A stretch of DNA of 64,000 bases from Cryptosporidium bovis (taxonomy: Eukaryota; Apicomplexa; Conoidasida; Eucoccidiorida; Cryptosporidiidae), in the NCBI GenBank assembly GCA_009768925.2, contig VHIT02000034.1, positions 248,001 through 312,000 on the forward strand, read 5' to 3'. A program made the position numbers and the translations under genes. Under the pieces are notes generated by a model. That model did not search any database. It was not told the origin of the DNA and saw nothing but the letters and a program-made list of their open reading frames with translations. Below are positions 38,755-48,580 of this stretch, in pieces. The first letter of the stretch is position 1. Every line of letters begins with the position of its first letter.

Positions 38755-41700
38755 TTAAAAATTTGAGGAATCTTCGGTCTCGTTCTCACAAATTTCGGAA
38801 TCCACACCAGAACTCTGTAGGCCCTCAATACTTGCATTGTTTCTCTTAATGATTCTCCTTGGACCTTCTTTTTCTCGTTTTCTTTTGAGTATAAGGTCAT
38901 GTTTCTTGTCAATAGTTGAATGATCTATTCCCATGTTTAATTCGTCTCCAAGTTCTAACTCAGTTTCGATACACAAGCCCATTTTTGATCCAAAATCTAC
39001 TTCAAACTCAGTATTACTACCCTGAATGTTTTCATTTTGCGATGTGATTGCGAATCCCGATTTAGTTGAGCAAGGAGATCTTTTTTTTTTGTCTGTTTGA
39101 GACTCTTCTTTATTTACTGGAAACTCGAAATTTTCATTTTCATAACATTGAGAAATATGAATTCCGGGAGAGATCAACTTTTTTTCACTGCTCCCATCTA
39201 CACCTACATTTCCATTTTTGCTAGCAATATTGTATATTGAATCCTCTCTTTTGCTTATTTGTAAAGAGTTGTTTGAGACTGACACTTGGTTACCGATAGA
39301 ATTTATAATATTAATTCCAATCTCGCTATTTTTCATAGAATACGTTGAGGAAGAATCTTCTATAGAGGTTATACGATTCTCAGAAATGCCTCCTCCAAAT
39401 CCAAGAGCTCCTCCAGCAACACTGACCCCTGTTCCCAATTGACAACCTATTCCAGTCTGAGTTCTAGCTTCCAAGCTCCCGCTACCTTGCACAGAAATAT
39501 TGGTTTCGGAATTTCCTACGTTATCCGTAGTTTTATTTGAACTGTAATTAATGTCACTAAAAGGAGGTATCGTTAACTTTGATTCAACCAAGTTAGGGGA
39601 CAGTAAATTTCCCATTCTAGCAGGGCCTTCCGGGGATAAATTTAACCCTTGAATCCCACAAAAACTTTCCGAAACAAAATTATTTGGGTTTAAGGATCCC
39701 AACGATCCGTCTAAACCGGATATTGCATTAGAGCATTGTCCATTAGACACTTGTTTTTTCAATTGTGACTGTAATTGACCTTGATCCGTTCCAAAAGCTT
39801 GATTTACTGCTTTAGCCTGATTATTACCAACCAAGTTTGCAGAGTTTTTATCTTTTTTGGTATTTCTTTGTGCCTTTTGGGTTTTACCAAACTCGTCTTT
39901 AGAGGTGTTGCTAACTAAATTAACAACAACATTTTGCACTTCTGGAATTGTTTTAAAAATGTACTCCATAACAGATGTTGGACTACTAAGGGAATCGGAA
40001 AACGATTGCTTTGAAGAGTCTTCGGCAGTGGGTGGTAAAGGGACTGTTTTTTGGGGTACACTGGAAGCTGATTCCTCGTTTAAACAGCTTTCATCCATTT
40101 CTGCATTAGAATCATAACTTAAAAGAGGGTGTTTAGGAAGATCCTCAGAAAGTATACCATTTTCAACAAATGTTTTTAATATATGAACCAAATTAATTAT
40201 GTTATCTCCTGGTGTAAGCTGGGGATAGTCATCGAAGTTAAAAGACTTAGCTGAGGGAATTCCAACTGCCCAACAAAGTAGAGGTAGCTTTCTCATTATG
40301 TACCTTTTGTTAGTCTCAGTGAATGAAATGGAGCGAATCCAGTCGTCCATTGCTCCTAATTTTGAGTGTAATTCTCCAAAATATTCCTCCAGTTCGTTTC
40401 TTTTCTTTTTATAAAGTTCTCGAATTTCCTCCCACTTTTCTAAATTATTCAAACACTCTTTATGGTATCTATTTACATTGTTGTTTAATATTGACCTTAA
40501 ACTCCAAAGTACAGATGTTCCACTTGCATGAGTTGGTTCACTTAAAACTTCCTTTGGTATATGCACTGAAGGTGGAATATTTTGTGCTCCACTCCTAGGA
40601 TTGCCTATATGAGCACCGCTAGTAAATACACTTGTACTTCTGCCATTGTGACTAGGAATTCCCGGGTAACTATGATAAGTAATTCCATTTTGATTTAGGG
40701 ATTGTATGCCCTCTTGCATTTTAGATCCACCAAATCCGTTTACGCCACATTTGTATGTAGAAGCAACATTAGTTTGTCCGGTTGATACCTTCTTGTTTTT
40801 GTTTAAACCTGTAAGAGAGGATCTCCTCAACTTACTTTTTGGAATATTCTTAATTATTTCAGAAGCACCACTTATAGATCCAAAAGATTGACATGCAGCT
40901 CCTTCTATGTCAGTTTTTGGGTTGTGGTCTACTCCAGTTGAGTCAGTGGATGGTTTTTGGAATGGAATGTTGTTTGCCTGCAGCCATATGAACCCAAGAT
41001 GTGTATTTTCGGAAACTGACATTCTAATGGAGTAATTATTTATGTAGGAAACATTAGCAATGTTATTAATTGTAACAAGGCTCTCATTTACCTCCCCATG
41101 CTCATTTACAGGAGTGGTGTTATTTTCATATTTAGTGTTACAAGAATATGTTTTATCTTTGTTATCATACTTTGAATTTGATATATTATTACCTATTAGA
41201 TTGCATCCAAACTGCAAAAGAAAATCATGCCATGCTATTTCTCTATCCACTAGCAAACTTGAGATGGCACAATGAAATACATGTCCAGAGAATCTTGATT
41301 TGAGATAGTTTTTAATCTTTCTTATTTGTTGATTCCTAAGGCACCTTTCACAGTTACAAGATCCACTGCAAAAAGGGCAGTAATATCTTAATACAACTCC
41401 ATTCGAATGTTTTTGCTTTATAACTGATGAAAAATTGTGCATAATACATTCAGAACAATACATTCTCCAACAATTATTTGGAGAGTATGCCCTGCTAATG
41501 ATTACATTCTCTAAAGAGGGGGAGGAAGGAGAGGGGCTCTTAGAATTGTTTTTCTCAAAGCCAGAACAAACATTGCATATTTGAGAGCAATTTAAGGTTA
41601 AAGTGTGATGGTAACTCTTATTTGAATGAATGTGTGGCGAAAAAGAGTTACTTAGAGATGAATGATTAATATTTTCATCATTTTCTTGAACAATTCTAGA

Positions 41701-43233
41701 TAACTTCCAGGGAACGAGGGACCTTGAAAAGTAAACATTCATTGCACTTGATGAAGAAACAGTAGTATGGCTATTCCCCGAAACTATAGGAGTACTTTGT
41801 GAATTGTTGTGTGCTTGTTGCCTATTTTGACAAAAATCGTTTGAATTCATCCCTGAAAAGCCACTGTTACCATTTTGAGAGTTTCCAGAAGCGGTCAAAA
41901 AACCAATATTTGAAGGTTTTAGTTTGGAGGGGCATCTAGAGTAACTTAGTTTTGAGCAACTTCTTCTGCAATAATGACATAACGGATGCCTTGTAAGTTT
42001 AATACAACCTTTTTCTGGAACAATTACTTTTTTATCCTCATCAAAATAAGTCTCTGATTTAGAAGTATCAATATTTCTAGGCTCTTCAAAATCGATTGAG
42101 ACTAACTGAATTCCAGAGCTAATTAGGTAATTTAAAAGTGGTGTCTTAAGAGATTTTGCATATGGAATATATTCACTTGGAATTGAGATGGAATATTTAC
42201 TCTCAGTTGTATTTTGTCTAAAAAGAAGAAGTTGGAGAAGTTGATCCTGAGATATCCAAGCAGCCCTTACAGCTTCTCCATCATCCCATGTAGTCAAGTA
42301 TGAGTTGCTACTGGAGTCAAAGTAAAGAACCTCTTCTAAAGAATCCATAAACTGTTTCACACTATGAAAGTGCAAAGAACGCACAAGAAACTCCTTACAT
42401 CTTTTTTTTTGATGCCTTTGTAGGAGTTTTCTTGAATTATCTTTTTTAATATTATCAGATACTGTTTTTGTTAGTATTTTAATCATTGAATCTATTTCAC
42501 CCTCAATAAAACACAATCTTTGGTACAAATACTTCCATTCCTCAAAATAAGGATTGCAGGGACCTTTTTTAACAGTTTCTGTAGTATCACCTGTCTGATT
42601 TACTCCTATTAATTCAAGAAGTGGAAGATCAAGATACTTCAAGTAATCAAGAACCTTAGATTCAAATAATGAAGTTTGGTTATCCTCATTGTTAGGATGG
42701 CTTGTTAAATTTGAAGCATCCTTATTTTTTTCATTGTCGCCACCTTTATCAGATGTTGATGATACTCTTCTGCGCGTAGTTACATGACTCTGAACATTAT
42801 TTTGAATCCCAAAAATTTTATCCTTATTTCCTATTAATTTAAACAACTCATCAACGTCAAATAAATCTACTAAAGCCCACCTATAGGAAAAGTGAAGTCC
42901 AATACATGTTTCGTCCGGAACAATATTTCTTGGACGAGCTGTAAGGTCAAGAATCTCTACCCACCTCTCATCTATTGGATAAAACACACGTTCCATATAC
43001 TCCCAAAATTGCTCTGTATTTCTTATGTCATCAGTTGGAAACGGCGTCAAAAAATCATTCGGGCCTATTGTTTCATCATCCAAAAGAAGCCGCGTAGTAA
43101 ATTGCTTGGCTGTTTGCTCTTGGCTCTTTAAAGAGCTTACCTGTTTCTTTCTCTTGTTATGTACTCCTTTCCTACTATCCACAACCGTCTTCTGGCGACC
43201 AGGGAATAGTACGGACCCTAAAGTCGCACTCAT
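38755..43233 (-). CDS. zf-4CXXC_R1-type zinc-finger nuclear protein (1492 aa)
   Basis: An N-terminal folded region of about 380 residues (DDIRNTEQFWEYMERVFYP, then HFSYRWALVDLF) is followed by paired Cys motifs. CHYCRRSC lies near residue 417, CNVCSG and MYCSECIMHNFSSV come later, and RYYCPFCSGSCNCERCLRNQ lies near 615-636. The last motif is the diagnostic end of the zf-4CXXC_R1 domain (W.CP.CRG.CNCS.C). That domain occurs in the MAO-A repressor R1/CDCA7 group and in plant chromatin proteins, where it acts on DNA or chromatin. The remaining 850 residues are mostly low-complexity (Ser/Asn/Gly/Gln), apart from a helical segment near 900-1000. A basic cluster close to the C-terminus (KRKREKEGPRRIIKR) should direct it to the nucleus. 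The biological role is unknown. A GGCGCGC box lies 110 bp upstream. Confidence 0.75.
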   Translation of the reverse strand: MSATLGSVLFPGRQKTVVDSRKGVHNKRKKQVSSLKSQEQTAKQFTTRLLLDDETIGPNDFLTPFPTDDIRNTEQFWEYMERVFYPIDERWVEILDLTARPRNIVPDETCIGLHFSYRWALVDLFDVDELFKLIGNKDKIFGIQNNVQSHVTTRRRVSSTSDKGGDNEKNKDASNLTSHPNNEDNQTSLFESKVLDYLKYLDLPLLELIGVNQTGDTTETVKKGPCNPYFEEWKYLYQRLCFIEGEIDSMIKILTKTVSDNIKKDNSRKLLQRHQKKRCKEFLVRSLHFHSVKQFMDSLEEVLYFDSSSNSYLTTWDDGEAVRAAWISQDQLLQLLLFRQNTTESKYSISIPSEYIPYAKSLKTPLLNYLISSGIQLVSIDFEEPRNIDTSKSETYFDEDKKVIVPEKGCIKLTRHPLCHYCRRSCSKLSYSRCPSKLKPSNIGFLTASGNSQNGNSGFSGMNSNDFCQNRQQAHNNSQSTPIVSGNSHTTVSSSSAMNVYFSRSLVPWKLSRIVQENDENINHSSLSNSFSPHIHSNKSYHHTLTLNCSQICNVCSGFEKNNSKSPSPSSPSLENVIISRAYSPNNCWRMYCSECIMHNFSSVIKQKHSNGVVLRYYCPFCSGSCNCERCLRNQQIRKIKNYLKSRFSGHVFHCAISSLLVDREIAWHDFLLQFGCNLIGNNISNSKYDNKDKTYSCNTKYENNTTPVNEHGEVNESLVTINNIANVSYINNYSIRMSVSENTHLGFIWLQANNIPFQKPSTDSTGVDHNPKTDIEGAACQSFGSISGASEIIKNIPKSKLRRSSLTGLNKNKKVSTGQTNVASTYKCGVNGFGGSKMQEGIQSLNQNGITYHSYPGIPSHNGRSTSVFTSGAHIGNPRSGAQNIPPSVHIPKEVLSEPTHASGTSVLWSLRSILNNNVNRYHKECLNNLEKWEEIRELYKKKRNELEEYFGELHSKLGAMDDWIRSISFTETNKRYIMRKLPLLCWAVGIPSAKSFNFDDYPQLTPGDNIINLVHILKTFVENGILSEDLPKHPLLSYDSNAEMDESCLNEESASSVPQKTVPLPPTAEDSSKQSFSDSLSSPTSVMEYIFKTIPEVQNVVVNLVSNTSKDEFGKTQKAQRNTKKDKNSANLVGNNQAKAVNQAFGTDQGQLQSQLKKQVSNGQCSNAISGLDGSLGSLNPNNFVSESFCGIQGLNLSPEGPARMGNLLSPNLVESKLTIPPFSDINYSSNKTTDNVGNSETNISVQGSGSLEARTQTGIGCQLGTGVSVAGGALGFGGGISENRITSIEDSSSTYSMKNSEIGINIINSIGNQVSVSNNSLQISKREDSIYNIASKNGNVGVDGSSEKKLISPGIHISQCYENENFEFPVNKEESQTDKKKRSPCSTKSGFAITSQNENIQGSNTEFEVDFGSKMGLCIETELELGDELNMGIDHSTIDKKHDLILKRKREKEGPRRIIKRNNASIEGLQSSGVDSEICENETEDSSNF

Positions 43234-43342
43234 TCTTGATTTCTTCTAATCCTATTCCATAGTCGCCTTTATTTTTATTATTTTCGTTCACTGGCCTTTA
43301 TTTTATTTTTAAGTGATCTCTCCTGAATGATATATTTGGTCA

Positions 43343-43349
43343 GGCGCGC
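43343..43349 (+). promoter_or_regulatory. GGCGCGC E2F-like box
   Basis: GGCGCGC lies 110 bp upstream of the zinc-finger gene ATG in an A+T-rich context and belongs to the recurring GGCGC class in this window. Confidence 0.35.
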
Positions 43350-43626
43350 TCTTGTACGGGTACCCTGAATACCAATATTAAATATAATTTATTATTTATA
43401 TTTACATAATGCCACAAATAAAAAACAAATTTAGTTCAATTGAAATTTGTTTAAAGTTATTTTTTGTATGTTTATTTATTAAATTCAAAATTTAACATTG
43501 AGGGAAATACAATTACGCATAATCATGACCACACTTAATATTTATATTATAAATGTTATTTAAAGCATGAACACAAAAAAAATGTGTTTGAATTGTAATC
43601 TGTGGCAAATTGATAGATATTATGAA

Positions 43627-43716
43627 TGAGACCTCAAGCCTGTAATGTGTGTTTCAAAGGACTGCAAAAAAAATTCCTTCCCTCTGATTAAAGTTTAATA
43701 TGCCGAAGAGGTCTCA
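43627..43716. repeat. 9-bp perfect inverted repeat enclosing 72 bp
   Basis: TGAGACCTC (43627-43635) and GAGGTCTCA (43708-43716) are exact reverse complements. Half of the arm bases are G or C, which is unusual for chance in this sequence. It could be the closing stem of an RNA of about 90 nt or a 3' UTR hairpin. No known RNA class fits. Confidence 0.4.
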
Positions 43717-43859
43717 AAATTTCACTCGCTAATGTTTAATATAGTAGTGAAAACAAATAAACATTTTAAAGGCAATGGTATAAATAGAGAAATATCGGTA
43801 TGAAATAGGATTTATAAACAAATGAATATATTTATACCTAATATATGTGCTTTACTGTT

Positions 43860-46800
43860 CTAAACTTTGGGATGACTACTTAAGACTACAGACGTTACAT
43901 TTGGGGGGATGGAATAGTCTCTTGCCTTAAAATTCATAGGAGGAGGCTTTGGAGATCTAAATCCGAGAATGAATGCCAATGTACTAAATTTTTTATAAAA
44001 CTTGTCACGTAAATCCTCATTTAATAATGTAGAAAAATCAACTATAGTTTGTGCATCTCCTGAAGGTAAATACTCTGGTGTTTTATAAACACCGTATTCA
44101 CTGTAATTTATATTATTTGTGTGTGATAAAACATAATTTGACAACCATAAAATAGTGACGAAAAGTTTGTTTTCTCCAACAGAAGAGAATCCATATCTAA
44201 TTTGAAGACTTTCATTTTGATATTTAGACATGAACGTATTTATTATCCAGCTACATACTTCAGTAGGGATGTCTTTGAGTTTCTTTATATTCTTGTCCTG
44301 ATTATTGTATTCTCTTTCAAATTGTGAATCCAGACACTTTTTAATGCCTTTGGAACCTCCAAATGATTTATTGGTGTTGTTTAAAAGGTAAATTAGCCAG
44401 TTAATTAAAACTATTACTTTTAAAAAGAATGATTTGTATTGTAGACTCAGAACAGAATTGCAAGCTAAACTTTGAATAAGTAATTTTGGAAATGAATTAA
44501 AATAGTGATTTTCTTGTAAAACAAGTCCTTTATCCCACTCTAAAACAATATATTTATCTATACTCTTTGGAGCAAAGTCCTCGAATTTAAACACCATATT
44601 TAAAGCAGAATTGTCATCAAATTCAGGTAATACCGTTATTGCACTCTTCATTTCCTGTTTCTCTATTTTAATTAAGTGTTTAACCTGTGGATCTGCAACG
44701 TCTTTAGATCTTATTTTTTCAATGTCATGTTTGATATTTAGATTTTGGAAATTGTCTAGCTGAGCTTTCACATTCCTATTACCAGAGTAGCCTATAATAT
44801 CAAGTTGTAGTTTTGAAGAGTTATTTGGATTATTTTTGTTTTTTTTTGATGTTTCGGTACTATTATGGTCTCTCCATTCCTTTCTCATTTTAAAGTATTG
44901 TGTTAAAAACCTGGGATATTGTTTAAAAATGTATTTAGCTAGCATTTTTTGGCATTTTTTTGACACTAATCTGTAGTTCTTACTGTTTAACTTGAAGTAT
45001 TTGCCATAAAACTCCAGTGATTTAAGACCTTTTTTTGATATTTTTGATATCTCAATTATATTACTATCAAACTTATCGTTTTCATCGTAATCTTCCCATT
45101 CCTGAAGCTCGTTATCAGTTACATTTTTTTCTGATCTTGTTAGTATTTTTGGAATAATATCCGAGTAATTTTCCCATAAATCGTTATTTGTTATTATTTT
45201 TGTTATCTTATTTACGGACTCTTTTTGTGCTTTGGACAAAAACCCATTATTTATCAGTGATGAAAGTTTATAATACTTTTTATTTTTGGTTATGAGCTTT
45301 TTTCTCCAGTTAGAATTGATCACCTCTTCTAATAAAAATCTTGAAAAATATACATGAGTTTTGAATCTTGCTGAGTGATTAATAGAGGCAGTGCAGCTTC
45401 TTAGTGGTACTAGTTTAAAATTGGTAACTGAATCATCTTTAGATTTGAGTAATTCGTTATTCCAAAATAATCCGTATTCATCAAATCTTATTGTGTTCAA
45501 ATCCTGGTTTTTAGCGGAAAATTCTTTTATATCTAGTACAACGAGTTCCAATTCTCTTTTGAAATGATCCTTAAGTCTAGTTGAAGACAAATAGCCCAAT
45601 GGAGAAGTATCAGTTAAATCTTTATTTTGTAGTCTTTTGTTGCACAAATCATTTTTCTCACGTTCAAGTTCTTTGTTTGGAACTGATGGGAATGCAGAGA
45701 AATTTTCTAATTCAAATCTCTGACAATCTTGAATCTCATTTACATTATCCTTGCCTAAAAGTGGCATTTTGCATAAATTTAACTTTGATTTTGAATACTG
45801 GTCTATATCCTTCAAATATTTCTTGTATACCTTTTTGCTTATGTGATATCGTAGAATATTACTTGCTTCTTTCTTATTCATTTCCGGTCTTGGATTCATT
45901 GATGACAACGAATCAAATGAACTAATTCCGTACCCTAAACCTCCTATAAATTTATCAAATCTACTCATCTCAAAATTATTAAAAAGATTATCTTTTTTCT
46001 TGTTTTTACAAATTCTAAGAACTTTTGACTGATTTTTAAACAGTTTAAGTTGCCAAAGGTTATCTAAATTTGCTCTTTTTTTTAAAAAACTACTTCCAAA
46101 TACACCCAGTGATGAGATATTGTTGCCATATAACATATATAGTGCAGAAGAATTGTACAACAAATTTGTGTCCAGTCTAAACCTACTAGTCATTATTCCA
46201 TTTTCGTCTTTATTATATTTAACTGGGACAAACGAATATGATGTTTTTGTCACCGGTATCTTGTACAACACGTTTTTTATGTAAAATGTGAATGGATCGT
46301 GAATCTTTTTCACAATGCAATCAACACTAATTGTATTTATTCTTGAGTATATACTATTCATTATTTTATACTCACTTAATATTCTCTTGTACACTGTTAT
46401 AGATTCTAATGAATCGTCAGAATCATATTTTCCAGTGTTAAGCTGAAACTTTCTTAAGGACTTAATCAAAAGCATAACAATCTTCGGTATTTTTTCTAAT
46501 ATGACGCTCACTTCCATATCTGAAATTGTATTTGAAAGCAATATTGGTAGCAAATAACTCCAATCCTTAATCACAAATTTATCGTCTTTAATGATCTTTT
46601 GATCTACCAACTTTAAGTAAATCTTCTTCAAATTTTTTTTTAGCTTGTCTTGCGCTTCTTCACCAGACATTATTTCTTTATTTTTCAACCTTTTGCAATC
46701 CAGGTGTCTCTCAAAATATTCGATTATACTCGCAATATTATTTTCCACATCATCATTTTTTAATAAATTTAAAAAAAAGTCATCCTCACCCATAGAATAC

Positions 46801-47015
46801 TCAAATATAGTCGACTCCAGCTCTTTTCCTATTCCGTTGTATATTTTATCCGTTTTATTTGAAAGCTCAGTCTGTGATCTATCCGTTATTTGTGATATCT
46901 CCGTATTCCAAACGTCAAAAATGCTGGTTTCCACTTCCTTAAACGGAAGTCTCTGCTTTCTCGGAGTCACATCCTGGGTTTCCTCTAACTCTCCTCGTCT
47001 TTTTCTTCCACTCAT
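43860..47015 (-). CDS. Unidentified large protein (1051 aa)
   Basis: A single open frame starts at the ATG at 47015. The N-terminus is basic (MSGRKRRGELEETQDVTPRKQ), consistent with nuclear entry. The body looks helical, with Lys/Asn-rich stretches and a central TGP-poor region. I see no Walker, kinase, zinc-finger or RNA-binding motif and no membrane span. The C-terminal 200 residues (VCSWIINTFMSKY, TILWLSNYVLSHTN, FSTLAFILGFRSPKPPP) look like a folded helical module and may be the best query for a profile search. It shares a 282-bp divergent promoter holding two GCGCCA boxes with a small spliced gene. I do not recognise the family. Confidence 0.75.
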   Translation of the reverse strand: MSGRKRRGELEETQDVTPRKQRLPFKEVETSIFDVWNTEISQITDRSQTELSNKTDKIYNGIGKELESTIFEYSMGEDDFFLNLLKNDDVENNIASIIEYFERHLDCKRLKNKEIMSGEEAQDKLKKNLKKIYLKLVDQKIIKDDKFVIKDWSYLLPILLSNTISDMEVSVILEKIPKIVMLLIKSLRKFQLNTGKYDSDDSLESITVYKRILSEYKIMNSIYSRINTISVDCIVKKIHDPFTFYIKNVLYKIPVTKTSYSFVPVKYNKDENGIMTSRFRLDTNLLYNSSALYMLYGNNISSLGVFGSSFLKKRANLDNLWQLKLFKNQSKVLRICKNKKKDNLFNNFEMSRFDKFIGGLGYGISSFDSLSSMNPRPEMNKKEASNILRYHISKKVYKKYLKDIDQYSKSKLNLCKMPLLGKDNVNEIQDCQRFELENFSAFPSVPNKELEREKNDLCNKRLQNKDLTDTSPLGYLSSTRLKDHFKRELELVVLDIKEFSAKNQDLNTIRFDEYGLFWNNELLKSKDDSVTNFKLVPLRSCTASINHSARFKTHVYFSRFLLEEVINSNWRKKLITKNKKYYKLSSLINNGFLSKAQKESVNKITKIITNNDLWENYSDIIPKILTRSEKNVTDNELQEWEDYDENDKFDSNIIEISKISKKGLKSLEFYGKYFKLNSKNYRLVSKKCQKMLAKYIFKQYPRFLTQYFKMRKEWRDHNSTETSKKNKNNPNNSSKLQLDIIGYSGNRNVKAQLDNFQNLNIKHDIEKIRSKDVADPQVKHLIKIEKQEMKSAITVLPEFDDNSALNMVFKFEDFAPKSIDKYIVLEWDKGLVLQENHYFNSFPKLLIQSLACNSVLSLQYKSFFLKVIVLINWLIYLLNNTNKSFGGSKGIKKCLDSQFEREYNNQDKNIKKLKDIPTEVCSWIINTFMSKYQNESLQIRYGFSSVGENKLFVTILWLSNYVLSHTNNINYSEYGVYKTPEYLPSGDAQTIVDFSTLLNEDLRDKFYKKFSTLAFILGFRSPKPPPMNFKARDYSIPPNVTSVVLSSHPKV

Positions 47016-47297
47016 TCTATTTACATTAATTCTCCACTCTGGTCTTTAATTACTATTCTTGTTTTTTTTTGGCATCTTTGTTTAGTTTAATATGGCACTA
47101 ACAGCGCCACAAACACAAGTCGCGCCACATGTTTAATAACCTTTTTCTAAATGTAGCGAGAATGCTATTTAAATTTAAATTTGCGAGTAGTCGTTAGTTT
47201 GACTTGAATTTATATTTAATTCAAGTGAAGCTGTGTTTTGAATTTTTTATGACTTAGCAAGTTTACACATTCCAAGGTGTTCTTAGAAAGTTTATAT
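47016..47297. promoter_or_regulatory. Short bidirectional promoter with two GCGCCA boxes
   Basis: The start codons of the 1051-aa gene (-) and the two-exon gene (+) are 282 bp apart. The spacer holds AGCGCCAC (47103-47110) and CGCGCCAC (47121-47128), near-repeats 18 bp apart and in the same orientation. They belong to the E2F-like TGGCGC class, read here on the minus strand. Confidence 0.5.
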
Positions 47298-47789
47298 ATG
47301 TCGAGCAAGTTAGATCTGGTTAGAGAATTGTGCGGGGAGATAAAGTACCTTAGAAAACTGTGCGAGAAAAATAACATAGATTTTAAAAGAGAAGAAACTA
47401 AACACTTGGAGGATGAAGAGGCAATAATTAATTCATTTGAGTTTGATAGCATGACGAGTACACTGTTATTATTGAAAAATATATCAGACTACAATAACAT
47501 CATAACTATAGGCGAGGAGACTAAAGAAAATAGAAGGAAAATGAAGGACATTTTGGATATAATAACTGAAATAAAGGTAAGTTTAATTAGTGAAATGGAA
47601 TATATGTGATTTTGTGGCTTAATAAATTAATTTTCATGCATTTAAATCCTAAAAAATCATACAAAATTATCGTTTTTTCAGATGATACAAACTCAGTATA
47701 AGACGTTGAAGTTGGATACTTTATTTTTTTTTGATCAAATCGATAAGGCAATATCAAAGCTATTTCAAATAAAGATGAATAATAACTGA
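47298..47789 (+). CDS. Small two-exon coiled-coil protein (128 aa), unidentified
   Basis: Exon 1 runs from the ATG at 47298 to 47576 and exon 2 from 47682 to the TGA at 47787-47789. The junction AAG|GTAAGT...TTTTTTCAG|ATG keeps the frame at phase 0 and yields 93 plus 35 residues. If the intron is not removed, the frame stops soon after, at 47609. The protein begins MSSKLDLVRELCGEIKYLRK and ends with a helix (LFFFDQIDKAISKLFQIKMNNN). It is largely helical and suited to coiled-coil assembly, like small kinetochore, tethering or Mediator subunits, but I cannot name it. Its stop codon directly abuts the stop codon of the convergent methyltransferase gene with no base between them. Confidence 0.7.
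47577..47681 (+). other. Intron of the two-exon gene (105 nt)
   Basis: The donor is GTAAGT at 47577-47582. The acceptor is a T-rich tract followed by CAG, ending at 47681. Both flanking exons are in phase 0, and the spliced frame runs on to a stop immediately before the next gene. Confidence 0.75.
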
Positions 47790-48479
47790 CTAATCCCCTT
47801 TGATGTATTTAAATGCAACTGATGCTAGAACTTGGCCTTGTATTCCGTTGTAGCTATAAGACTTGTGTGGCAAATCGGATATTTTGACAAAATTAACTCG
47901 ATCATCAAACGCATTTGTTAATTCTTCAGGAGTTGAATTGCATGAAGTTATAAAAAGAATACTTTCTTTCTTCAAATATCTAGCAATACTTTCTTTGTAT
48001 ATATTTACCTCATTTTTCATCACAAATACATCATAAGTTCCTTTGTCAACTACAACTTCAAATTTACCCAAATCAATTTGATTAGTTTCATTTTCACCTA
48101 AAATCTCTTTTCCTGAAACTAGGTCTATTGGGAAAGGTGATATTTGATCTGATAAGTTTTCCTCTTTGACTATTTTTCTTGCTAAATCTATCGCTGAAGG
48201 AACGTAATCTATTCCAACTCCACTCTCAAAATTATCAATATTTCTAAATATTTCAATGAGAAACAGACAATTGCCACATCCTACATCCAAAATTTTTCCT
48301 TTTGTTGGATAATTTGAAAGTGTTTCCCCTATCCAATCAATTATTGAATTTATATACTCTTCAAACCACTGCTCTCCTCTGTACCCCACATCCTTATATG
48401 ATTTTAGTTCATTTTCGTAAAATTCCTCCCAGTAACTCTTATTTACCAGTTTGGATTTATATTCTATGCAGGAATCCAT
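47790..48479 (-). CDS. EFM4: eEF1A lysine methyltransferase, EFM4/METTL10 family
   Basis: The 229-residue SAM-dependent methyltransferase starts with the family's typical SYWEEFYENELKSYKDVGYRGEQWF (about 15-39). Motif I is ILDVGCGNCLFLIE (63-76). GVGIDYVPSAIDLA (87-100) follows, and then the diagnostic VVVDKGTYD (142-150) and FITSCNSTPEEL (176-187). These correspond to IDKGTFDA and ITSCNWTKEEL of METTL10/EEF1AKMT2 and yeast Efm4, which trimethylate a lysine of translation elongation factor 1A in the cytosol. Length matches the family. An E2F-like TTTGGCGCC box lies 54 bp upstream of the ATG. The substrate is inferred from the family. Confidence 0.88.
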   Translation of the reverse strand: MDSCIEYKSKLVNKSYWEEFYENELKSYKDVGYRGEQWFEEYINSIIDWIGETLSNYPTKGKILDVGCGNCLFLIEIFRNIDNFESGVGIDYVPSAIDLARKIVKEENLSDQISPFPIDLVSGKEILGENETNQIDLGKFEVVVDKGTYDVFVMKNEVNIYKESIARYLKKESILFITSCNSTPEELTNAFDDRVNFVKISDLPHKSYSYNGIQGQVLASVAFKYIKGD

Positions 48480-48532
48480 ATTTACCTTTGTTTAATCTTT
48501 CCTAGTACCTATTGACTATAACTATGTTTAAG

Positions 48533-48541
48533 TTTGGCGCC
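48533..48541 (+). promoter_or_regulatory. E2F-like TTTGGCGCC box upstream of EFM4
   Basis: TTTGGCGCC matches the classical TTTSGCGC E2F core. It lies 54 bp upstream of the EFM4 start codon and 40 bp past the stop of the frataxin gene, in a spacer of only 101 bp. Confidence 0.5.
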
Positions 48542-48580
48542 TTTTTGATTAAGTGGGTGGACCATAAATTGTATAATATT

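Larger units (their letters stand above)
43234..43859. other. Upstream region of the zinc-finger gene, with inverted repeats
   Basis: This is the spacer between two minus-strand genes. It contains GGCGCGC at 43343-43349, a hairpin AACACA/TGTGTT with an A-rich loop at 43570-43588, and the 9-bp inverted pair TGAGACCTC (43627-43635) and GAGGTCTCA (43708-43716). The part from 43621 to 43740 is richer in G+C (about 35% by hand count) than its flanks. Confidence 0.45.
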
